Part shown: positions 10,177 to 16,160 of the stretch, in pieces
Layout of the letters: each line of letters starts with the position of its first letter
How positions within the stretch are numbered: the first letter of the stretch is position 1
Source: CAZNNH01 sp964574335
Lineage (GTDB): Bacteria; Acidobacteriota; Vicinamibacteria; Fen-336
Direction of reading: 5' to 3'
Length of the DNA: 21,295 bases
Assembly (NCBI GenBank): GCA_964574335.1
Contig: CAZNNH010000105.1
Span: forward strand, 1 to 21,295
The notes under the pieces: model-generated
The model's input: the letters and a program-made list of their open reading frames with translations, nothing else
The model's database searches: none
Told to the model about the DNA's origin: nothing
Translations under genes and position numbers: made by a program

Positions 10177-10743
10177 TCAGGTCGAGCGGACCCGTTCCAC
10201 GTAGGCCCCGGTGCTGGTATCCACCCGAATGACATCCCCTTCGGAGATGAAGGGAGGGACCTGGGCCACCAGGCCAGTCTCGAGCGTGGCGGGCTTGTTC
10301 TGGTTGGCGACCGAGGCCCCCTTGATGGACGGCTCGGTCTCGGTCACCGCCAGCTCGACAGTCTGGGGCAGCGACAGCCCCACCGGCTTCTCCTCGTGCA
10401 TCTCGACCCGCAGCCGGATGTTCGGGATCAGGTACGGCACGGACTCGCCGAGGACCTCGGCGGGGAGAGAGATTTGCTCGAACGTCTCGGTGTTCATGAA
10501 GCAGAACAGATCCCCATCCGGGTACAGGTACTCCATCTCCACCTGGTCCAGGATCGCCCGCTCCACGGTGTCGCTGGATCGGAACCGGTGCTCGATGATG
10601 GCACCGGTTCGCAGGTTGCGGATGCTGGCCTGGATCATCCCCCGCTTGTTGCCGGGGGTCAGGTGGTGGGTGCCCACCACCCGGTAGAGCTCGTCGGCGT
10701 GCTTGATGCACATCCCGCGCCTGAGCTGAGTGGCTTGGATCAT
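10177..10743 (-). CDS. efp: Elongation factor P
   Basis: A 188-aa translation factor that binds the ribosome between P and E sites and relieves stalling at polyproline. Three beta-barrel domains are present: KOW-like N-terminal domain (residues 1-65), central OB domain with FCFMNTETFEQI, and C-terminal OB domain with KPATLETGLVAQVPPFI and IRVDTSTGAYVERV. In ungapped alignment to E. coli EF-P, the loop PGKGQ is PGNKR here: the residue at the modified Lys34 position is Asn32, followed by Lys33 and Arg34. Start is ATG 10743 with GGAG about 9 nt upstream. It heads a minus-strand cluster with tdk. No epmA, epmB or earP gene is in the window. Confidence 0.95.
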   Translation of the reverse strand: MIQATQLRRGMCIKHADELYRVVGTHHLTPGNKRGMIQASIRNLRTGAIIEHRFRSSDTVERAILDQVEMEYLYPDGDLFCFMNTETFEQISLPAEVLGESVPYLIPNIRLRVEMHEEKPVGLSLPQTVELAVTETEPSIKGASVANQNKPATLETGLVAQVPPFISEGDVIRVDTSTGAYVERVRST

Positions 10744-10799
10744 TCGTCGCTGCTCCAGCGTTGACCCGGAGCCTGCATCATGGCCCGGGCGAAACCTTG

Positions 10800-10827
10800 A
10801 TTATAGTCGCTTGCGCGCCCGAGTCCG
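10800..10827 (-). promoter_or_regulatory. Sigma70-like promoter of efp
   Basis: A perfect -10 box TATAAT lies on the minus strand at 10805-10800. Sixteen bp upstream is CGGACT (10827-10822), a weak -35 that keeps the central GAC of TTGACA. The predicted start near 10793 gives a ~50-nt leader to the efp ATG. The -35 region sits inside a 6-bp inverted repeat (see the entry at 10815). Confidence 0.55.
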
Positions 10828-10834
10828 AGGGCGC
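10815..10834. promoter_or_regulatory. Inverted repeat between divergent promoters
   Basis: GCGCCC (10815-10820) and GGGCGC (10829-10834) form a perfect 6-bp inverted repeat with an 8-nt spacer. It overlaps the efp -35 region and lies 24 nt from the -10-like box of the divergent metallopeptidase gene. It could be an operator, but such repeats arise easily at this GC content. Confidence 0.25.
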
Positions 10835-10854
10835 ACGATCCGACGGGAGCGGTC

Positions 10855-10889
10855 TGGTAGTATGAACACCAGCGTGTCGGCCGTCCGAC
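10855..10889 (+). promoter_or_regulatory. Extended -10 promoter candidate for the metallopeptidase gene
   Basis: TGG followed by TAGTAT (10858-10863) resembles an extended -10 element; no -35 box is evident. Downstream, GTCGG-CCGT-CCGAC (10876-10889) is a 5-bp inverted repeat in what would be the leader of the gene starting at 10903, a possible operator or RNA hairpin. No ribosome site is visible before that ATG. Confidence 0.3.
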
Positions 10890-10902
10890 CCTAGCCCCCA
10901 CG

Positions 10903-12432
10903 ATGGATTGTCCCCGCTGCGGTTTCGCGAACGTCGAGGGATCCGAGTGCCCGCGCTGCGGCGTCGTCTTCGCCAAGCTGCGCGCCCGGCCGGCTGCCGC
11001 GCGCCCGACCCGCCCGACGGTGGTGGCACCTCGCGCCGTGAGGCCGTACGGTCCCCCACCCGAGTCCAAGCCGAGACTGGTCTCCTGGGCGCTGCTCGCG
11101 GTCCTGCTGGTGGCGCTGGCCGGCCTGGTCGGATACCGCATGGCTCCGGGCCCACCCGCAGCCACCTCACCGCCGCCGTCCGTCCCGAGGGCGCCTTCGC
11201 CCTCCCCGACGCTCGCCCGCCAGCCGATCGTCCGCCCGACGGTCGTCGAGCCGGTCACGACCCCCGAGGTGCCGTCCCGGGAGGTCGCGATCCCGGACGA
11301 CGACCTCGAGACGGCGCGCCGGCTGGCGGACGGCCTGCGCAACCGGCACCCGGTCACCTCCGAGGATCTGGCCGCCGCCGAGGAGCTCGCCGCCCGGCAC
11401 GCGAACGAGCGCCGGCTGAGGGACCTGCTCGGCAACCTGTTGCTCACCGCGGCCTACCAGGATCAGACCGCAGGCCGCTTCGACAGCGCCGAGACCCGGC
11501 TGCGTCGCGCCGCCGAGCTGCAGCCGGATCGCATCCAGCCGCCGCTGGCGCTGGCCTCCCTGTTCCTGGCCACCTCGAGCTGGTCCGAGGCGGAGAGCTC
11601 GGCGCGGGCGGCGCTTTCGCTGGATTCCCGGAATACCGACGCCCTGCGCGCCCTCGCCTTCGCCCTCTTCCGCCAGGACCGGAATCGGGAGGCCCGACAG
11701 GCGCTCGAGCAGCTGCTCGAGCTGGGCGACGATGCGCAGGCCCGAGCGCTGCTCGCCAAGATCGACCAGACCGCCGCTGCCGAGCAGGGGATGCGGCACC
11801 AAGCGCTGTCGCACTTCCACGTTCGCTACGACGGCGAGGCCCACGCGGAGGTGGGCCGCGAGATCCTACGCGCGCTCGAGCGGCACTACGCCACCCTGGT
11901 GCGGACCTTCGATCACCAACCCCAGACCACGATCCCGGTGATCCTCTTCTCCCGCCGGGCCTACTTCGACGCGACTGGCGCACCCACCTGGTCGGGAGGG
12001 CTGTACGACCACAGCGACGGGCGGATCCGTATCCCCATCGGCGGCCTCACCTCCCGCCTCACACCCGACATCGACGGGACCCTCATCCACGAGATCACCC
12101 ACGCGTTCGTGGCCGACCTCTCCGGGCTCGCCTGTCCCCGCGACGTCAACGAGGGGATCGCCCAGTACATGGAGGGGAGACGGACCAGCGAGGCCGAGCG
12201 CCGGGCCCTGGCCGATGGCCGGGTGGCCGGGGTGCACCTGCTGTACCTCTCGGGCCTGTCGCTGGTGGAACGGCTGGTGGCCCAGCGGGGCCAGGGAGGG
12301 ATCAACGACCTGCTGCGGGAGCTGGGAGCCACCCAGAACGTCGATGCGGCCTTCAGGCAGGTCTACGGGCAGGACTACCGGGCCACCAAGCAGGCCTGGA
12401 TGAGCTGGCTGCGGCAGCAGTACGGGACCTGA
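10903..12432 (+). CDS. Membrane-anchored zinc-ribbon, TPR and gluzincin-type metallopeptidase protein
   Basis: A 509-aa multidomain protein. Residues 1-26 are a zinc ribbon with Cys3, Cys6, Cys16 and Cys19 (CPRCG twice). After a Pro-rich linker, residues 59-79 form one membrane helix (LVSWALLAVLLVALAGLVGY). A second Pro/Thr-rich stretch (80-125) leads to helical TPR-like repeats at ~185-290 (RFDSAETRLRRAAELQPDR; SWSEAESSARAALSLDSRN; NREARQALEQLLELGDD). Residues ~300-505 look like the peptidase-MA family: HEITH (396-400) supplies two zinc ligands and the general base, and Glu417 in NEGIAQYMEG is a candidate third ligand. With the ribbon inside, the peptidase would face the periplasm. Substrate unknown. 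Start is ATG 10903; the gene is divergent from efp. Confidence 0.82.
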   Translation: MDCPRCGFANVEGSECPRCGVVFAKLRARPAAARPTRPTVVAPRAVRPYGPPPESKPRLVSWALLAVLLVALAGLVGYRMAPGPPAATSPPPSVPRAPSPSPTLARQPIVRPTVVEPVTTPEVPSREVAIPDDDLETARRLADGLRNRHPVTSEDLAAAEELAARHANERRLRDLLGNLLLTAAYQDQTAGRFDSAETRLRRAAELQPDRIQPPLALASLFLATSSWSEAESSARAALSLDSRNTDALRALAFALFRQDRNREARQALEQLLELGDDAQARALLAKIDQTAAAEQGMRHQALSHFHVRYDGEAHAEVGREILRALERHYATLVRTFDHQPQTTIPVILFSRRAYFDATGAPTWSGGLYDHSDGRIRIPIGGLTSRLTPDIDGTLIHEITHAFVADLSGLACPRDVNEGIAQYMEGRRTSEAERRALADGRVAGVHLLYLSGLSLVERLVAQRGQGGINDLLRELGATQNVDAAFRQVYGQDYRATKQAWMSWLRQQYGT

Positions 12433-12440
12433 GGTTCCCC

Positions 12441-14144
12441 TCAGTAGACGGTCAGGTCGAAGGGGAGGCGGGCCAGCGGCCGGCCCCCTTCCGAGGCCAG
12501 CCGTGCCCAGGCCGCCAGGTTCGAGACCTCGCGAGGCAGCCGCCCCAGCAGCGGGTCCTCGTCTCGTTGCAGCAGCACGTCGAGCAGACCCCTGGGCTTG
12601 GGCAGCAGCACCCACTCCACAACCTGGTCCGGCGGGAGTCCCGCCTTCTGCTTGGCGATCGCGAGCGCGGCGTCCAGGCCGCCCAGGGCGTCGACCAGGC
12701 CGATCTCCTTGGCCGCTGCCCCGCTCCACACCCGGCCTCGCGCCACGGCATCGATCTCGGCCGGTGACTTGCCTCGTGCCTCCGCCACCTTGGCGACGAA
12801 GTCTTCGTAGAAGGACTCGTGCAGAGAGCGCAGCTTGAGCCGCTCCTCCCGGGTCCACGGCCGCGAGGAGCTGAAGAGGGCGGCGTGCCGTCCCCGGGTC
12901 AGGATCTCCTTGTCGACGCCGATCTTCCGGTAGAGCCCCTCGAGGCTGAACTTGCCGCCGAACACGCCGATCGAGCCGGTCACGGTGGTGGGCTGGGCCA
13001 CGATCGTGCCACCGCCGGCGGCGATGTAGTAGCCGCCGGATGCCGCCACGTCCCCCATCGAGACCACCACCGGCTTCGCCTCGCCGGCCTCGCGCAGCTC
13101 GCGCCAGATCACCTCGGAGGCGGTGCCTGAGCCGCCCGGGCTGTCCACCCGCAGCACGATGGCGCGGATCGAGGTGTCCCGCCGGGCCTGACGCAGCGCC
13201 CCGGCCACCGTGTCGGAGCCGGCGAAGCTTCCGAACGGCCCATCCTGGCTCTCCCCCGGCAGGATCTCGCCGGTGACGTAGATGAGGGCCACCTTCGCCC
13301 GGCCCAGGGAGGCGAAGCCTCCCCCGCCGGCATACCCGCCGGGGCCGATCCGCTCCGCACCCTTCAGCTTGGACTCGACCTGGTCCGCAAAGAGCAGGTC
13401 GTCCACCAGGCCGGCGGCCAACGCCGACTTGCCGTCGTAGGGGCCCTGGTCGATGATGGCCTTGACCTCCTCGGCGGTCTTCCCGCGGCCCTGGGCGATG
13501 GCGGTCACGTACTCGTTGTAGATGCTGTCGAGCAGCGCGTTGATCTGGCGCCGGTCGGGGTCGGTGAGGCCGGTCTGTGTGTAGCGGCTGGGCGCGGACT
13601 TGAACTCCCCCACCGCCTCGAACTGGGCCTCGATCCCGAGCTTGTCCAGCGTCCTGCGGAAGAACGTCACCTCGGCGGCCAGGCCCGAGACGTCGAGGAT
13701 CGCGGTGGGGACCGCGTACACCTGGCTGCACGCGCTGGCCAGGTAGTACTCCTTGTTGCCGCAGTACTCGAGAAACGCGATGGCCGGCTTCCCGGAGGCC
13801 CGGAACCGCGACACCGCGTCGCGCAGCTCGCGGACCCGACCCCAGCCGGCATCCAGGGAGGCGACCCGGAGCAGGATCCCCTTGACGCTCCCGTCGGAGG
13901 CGGCCTGGTCCAGCGAGGCGACCAGGGTGCGCAGCGGCACCGGTTGTCGCTCCAGAAACCCGCCCAGGCTGGCGGCCGGGTTCTCCGGAAGCTCACCGCT
14001 GAGCCCGAGGTAGAGGTAGCTGCCGCCGCCGAACCCGGCGTGACCCGACCGGCTCAGGAACAGCGCCAGGGCGCCCACGGTCGCCGCCCCCATCGAAAGG
14101 GCCGCCACCGCCGCCACCAGGATCCAGCCGGTCCGCCGTTTCAC
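12441..14144 (-). CDS. sppA: Signal peptide peptidase SppA, long form
   Basis: A 567-aa membrane-bound serine protease of the S49 family that degrades released signal peptides. Residues ~7-31 are the single membrane anchor. Two tandem S49 domains follow, as in the 67-kDa E. coli form: the N-terminal copy carries the catalytic Lys182 (GEFKSAPSRYTQTG), the C-terminal copy the nucleophile Ser369 (GDVAASGGYYIAAGG), and IVLRVDSPGGSG and TVTGSIGVFGGKFS are the usual flanking motifs. Both catalytic residues are intact. Start is GTG 14144 with GGGAG 8 nt upstream. The gene ends 8 nt from the convergent metallopeptidase gene and lies 55 nt after the YfgM-like gene. Confidence 0.95.
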   Translation of the reverse strand: MKRRTGWILVAAVAALSMGAATVGALALFLSRSGHAGFGGGSYLYLGLSGELPENPAASLGGFLERQPVPLRTLVASLDQAASDGSVKGILLRVASLDAGWGRVRELRDAVSRFRASGKPAIAFLEYCGNKEYYLASACSQVYAVPTAILDVSGLAAEVTFFRRTLDKLGIEAQFEAVGEFKSAPSRYTQTGLTDPDRRQINALLDSIYNEYVTAIAQGRGKTAEEVKAIIDQGPYDGKSALAAGLVDDLLFADQVESKLKGAERIGPGGYAGGGGFASLGRAKVALIYVTGEILPGESQDGPFGSFAGSDTVAGALRQARRDTSIRAIVLRVDSPGGSGTASEVIWRELREAGEAKPVVVSMGDVAASGGYYIAAGGGTIVAQPTTVTGSIGVFGGKFSLEGLYRKIGVDKEILTRGRHAALFSSSRPWTREERLKLRSLHESFYEDFVAKVAEARGKSPAEIDAVARGRVWSGAAAKEIGLVDALGGLDAALAIAKQKAGLPPDQVVEWVLLPKPRGLLDVLLQRDEDPLLGRLPREVSNLAAWARLASEGGRPLARLPFDLTVY

Positions 14145-14199
14145 GCTTACTCTCCCGCCGCCTCCGGATGGGGCGCGTCAGCGTCCCCTGCTTCTCGAC

Positions 14200-14934
14200 T
14201 CAGATCGCCGCGCCGGTCAGGTACTCGACCCGCTGCCGCGCCCCCTGGGCGTACACGCTGGTCGGGAACTGCTCGTAGAGGCGGCGATACGATCGGACCG
14301 CCTCATCGGCTCGGTCGGCGTGCTCCAGCACCTCGGAGAGTCTCATCAAGGCGCAGTCGCGGGGCACGATGCCGGTGGCGTCGTCGACCAGGCGCTCGTA
14401 GGCCGCCACCGCCTCGTCGACCCGGCCCCGCCGCTCCTCGATCTCGGCCAGGGCGAACCGTGCCATGGACGGCTCCAGGGACTGCGGATCGGCCAGCGCG
14501 GCCAGCGCGGTGAGGCTCTTCTCGGCCTCGTCGAGCTGGCCCAGCTCGATCCGGCACAGCGCACCGTAGTAGCGGGCCCGACGGGCCGCAGGCAGCGAGC
14601 CGTGCCGGCGCTCGACCCCGTCGAAGGCTGCCGCCGCCGCCGTGTACTTCTGCTCGGCGGTCGCGTAGACGACGGCCCCCGGCTTCTCGCCCGGCGCCGA
14701 CGCCCCCTGGATCGGGGCATGGAACAGCGCCAGGGCCTCGGCAAAGGCCCGTTCCGAGGCGGCCAGGCGTCGCGCCTGCCAGGAGCTCGCCAAGACGCTC
14801 CCCACCACCACCACGGCCAGCACCGTCGCCAGTATCTTGGCCTCGCGCTGGTGCTCGATGAGCCAGGAGGCCGCCACCTCCAGCCCGCCACGGAACTCGT
14901 CCTGCTTGATCTGTTTCTTGAACTCGCGCTTCAA
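14200..14934 (-). CDS. TPR membrane protein, YfgM-like
   Basis: A 244-aa protein that probably starts at TTG 14934, with AGGAG about 9 nt upstream. A basic N-terminus (KREFKKQIKQDEF) precedes one membrane helix at ~33-52 (KILATVLAVVVVGSVLASSW), then a periplasmic-type helical domain with TPR-like repeats (ARYYGALCRIELGQLDEAEK; ARFALAEIEERRGRVDEAV; LMRLSEVLEHADRADEAVRS). This is the layout of YfgM, the ancillary SecYEG subunit that passes secreted proteins to periplasmic chaperones. YfgM usually neighbours bamB or hisS; here the neighbours are tRNA-Arg (34 nt upstream) and sppA downstream, and pairing with a signal peptide peptidase fits a secretion role. The upstream leader contains two copies of GACAGGAGC 14 nt apart. 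Confidence 0.72.
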   Translation of the reverse strand: MKREFKKQIKQDEFRGGLEVAASWLIEHQREAKILATVLAVVVVGSVLASSWQARRLAASERAFAEALALFHAPIQGASAPGEKPGAVVYATAEQKYTAAAAAFDGVERRHGSLPAARRARYYGALCRIELGQLDEAEKSLTALAALADPQSLEPSMARFALAEIEERRGRVDEAVAAYERLVDDATGIVPRDCALMRLSEVLEHADRADEAVRSYRRLYEQFPTSVYAQGARQRVEYLTGAAI

Positions 14935-14968
14935 CCCACCGCTCCTGTCGGACTGCTCCTGTCGAGGA

Positions 14969-15045
14969 TGGCGCGCCTGGGAGGACTCGAACCCCCAACC
15001 TTGAGCTTAGGATGCTCCCGCTCTATCCAGTTGAGCTACAGGCGC
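14969..15045 (-). tRNA. tRNA-Arg (anticodon CCU)
   Basis: Read on the minus strand this folds into a full cloverleaf of 74 nt plus encoded CCA. The 7-bp acceptor stem GCGCCTG/CAGGCGC is perfect; D arm GCTC/GAGC; anticodon loop ATCCTAA gives CCU, which reads AGG; T arm GGGGG/CCTCC with loop TTCGAGT and one G-U pair; discriminator G followed by CCA (14971-14969). The top pair of the anticodon stem (27-43) is G-A, a mismatch. A YfgM-like gene begins 34 nt downstream on the same strand. Confidence 0.95.
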
Positions 15046-15052
15046 AGGATCC

Positions 15053-15073
15053 GGCTCCTACCTGCCAGGAGCC
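15053..15073. other. Perfect hairpin between tRNA-Arg and the repeat cluster
   Basis: GGCTCCT (15053-15059) and AGGAGCC (15067-15073) form a 7-bp stem with a 7-nt loop, just before the 5' end of the tRNA. No run of T follows on either strand, so it is not a standard intrinsic terminator; it may shape tRNA 5' processing or be chance. Confidence 0.35.
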
Positions 15074-15094
15074 TCTGCAAAGGGTAGCACACGC

Positions 15095-15166
15095 GGGGAC
15101 ATGGCCCGAATCCCGGGGACATGACCCGAATCCTTCGGCAACCCGGGGATTCGGGATCGTGTCCCC
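15095..15166. repeat. REP-like cluster: two direct copies and one inverted copy of a ~19-bp unit
   Basis: The unit GGGGACATGRCCCGAATCC occurs at 15095-15113 and 15115-15133 (one difference), and an imperfect inverted copy GGATTCGGGATCGTGTCCCC at 15147-15166. The second and third copies can pair into a long stem with a ~13-nt loop that includes TTCGG. Short GGGGACA-type palindromic units like this often mark REP elements mobilised by REP-associated tyrosine transposases; no such transposase gene is in the window. The cluster lies between apt and tRNA-Arg, where an apt transcript would end. Confidence 0.6.
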
Positions 15167-15187
15167 CATGGCCGGTGACACGGCCCA

Positions 15188-15721
15188 CTAGAACGTGATC
15201 AGAGAGACCACTTCGGCGTCGTTCAGGCGGGAGCGTCCCCCCAGGAACCCCAGCTCCACCAGGAAGACGTAGGCCGAGACCCTGGCCCCCAGCTCGGAGA
15301 CCAGTTGGCCCACCGCCCGCGCCGTGCCGCCGGTCGCCAGCAGGTCATCGAGGACGATCACCGGCTCCCCCTTCTCGAGGGCATCGGCGTGGATCTCCAG
15401 CGAGTCGGTCCCGTACTCCAGCTCGTAGCTCGCCTTGACGGTAAGGGCCGGCAGCTTCCCTGGCTTGCGCACCGGGACGAAGCCGATGCCGAGCCGGTCC
15501 GCCACCATGCTCCCCAGGATGAAGCCGCGGCTTTCGATGGCCACGATCTTGCCGGCCCCGCGTCCCGAGCACGCCTCGCTCAGCAGCTCCGCGCACTTCC
15601 GCAGCAGGGACGGGTCCTTCAGGAGCGGCGTGATGTCCTTGAACAGGATCCCCGACTTGGGGAAGTCGGGCACGTCTCGGATAGCCTCCTTCAGGACGGC
15701 CACGTCGCTGGCAGTGCTCAT
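15188..15721 (-). CDS. apt: Adenine phosphoribosyltransferase
   Basis: A 177-aa enzyme that makes AMP from adenine and PRPP. Start is ATG 15721 with GAGGAGAGC directly upstream; the longer open frame covers acylphosphatase in another frame and is not real. Signatures: IRDVPDFPKSGILFKDITPLL (split as IRDVPDFPKSG then ILFKDITPLL, residues 14-35), AIESRGFILGSMVADRLGIG (61-80), VPVRKPGKLP (82-91), and the PRPP-binding VIVLDDLLATGGTA (121-134). Length and all motifs are typical. It follows the acylphosphatase gene with a 7-nt gap, so the two share a transcript. Confidence 0.97.
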   Translation of the reverse strand: MSTASDVAVLKEAIRDVPDFPKSGILFKDITPLLKDPSLLRKCAELLSEACSGRGAGKIVAIESRGFILGSMVADRLGIGFVPVRKPGKLPALTVKASYELEYGTDSLEIHADALEKGEPVIVLDDLLATGGTARAVGQLVSELGARVSAYVFLVELGFLGGRSRLNDAEVVSLITF

Positions 15722-15728
15722 GCTCTCC

Positions 15729-15995
15729 TCATCGGACTCGAAAGCCCCCTTCCCCGGTCGGCGCCACCCGCGACCGGTCGACGCCACCCACCGTCGCGAA
15801 CGCCGGACCCTCCCAGAGCTGCTGCTCCAGGTCGCGAAGCGCCGGCTCTCTGCCCTCCGCCACCACCTCCACCCGCCCGTCCGGGAGGTTCCGGACGAAG
15901 CCGCAGACCCCGACGGCGCGGGCGGCCCGCAGCACGAAGTAGCGGTAGCCCACCCCCTGAACCCGCCCACTGACGAGGTATCGATAGGCAGCCAA
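15729..15995 (-). CDS. acyP: Acylphosphatase
   Basis: An ~88-aa enzyme that hydrolyses acyl phosphates. I place the start at TTG 15995 (reads M/L-AAYRYLVSG) because GAGG lies ~9 nt upstream and the family begins a few residues before the GRVQGVGYR motif; the open frame continues to 16061 with Arg-rich non-conserved sequence. Catalytic Arg18 (SGRVQGVGYRYF) and Asn36 (GFVRNLPDG) are both present, followed by GRVEVVAEG and the usual C-terminal segment. Length matches the ~90-aa norm. It lies directly upstream of apt and is divergent from hflX, with ~165 nt between the two starts. Confidence 0.92.
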   Translation of the reverse strand: MAAYRYLVSGRVQGVGYRYFVLRAARAVGVCGFVRNLPDGRVEVVAEGREPALRDLEQQLWEGPAFATVGGVDRSRVAPTGEGGFRVR

Positions 15996-16100
15996 GAGCG
16001 GACCTCGCAGTTGCCGAAGCCGACGCGGGCGCAGCCTACTCGACGCTCCCGCAGGCGTCAATCCCCACCTCTCTGCGCCCTCGCACCTCCGGCCGCGGGC

Positions 16101-16106
16101 TATACT
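16101..16106 (+). promoter_or_regulatory. -10 box candidate for hflX
   Basis: TATACT matches the -10 consensus at five of six positions; no clear -35 box at 16-18 bp. A transcript starting near 16113 would have a ~48-nt leader carrying GGAAGGA (16148-16154) before the proposed ATC start at 16161. Confidence 0.4.
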
Positions 16107-16160
16107 GGTTCATCGTGCCGGCCCAATGTCGGGCCGCTCCGGGCCTCGGAAGGACCACCG

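Noticed and set aside
11866..13731. 621-aa minus-strand open frame spanning the metallopeptidase end and sppA
   Set aside because: It crosses two convergent real genes in shifted frames and is Arg/Gly/Pro-rich without motifs.
15053..15073. Hairpin as an intrinsic terminator of apt
   Set aside because: The stem is perfect but no T run follows on the minus strand, and the tRNA begins only 7 nt later.
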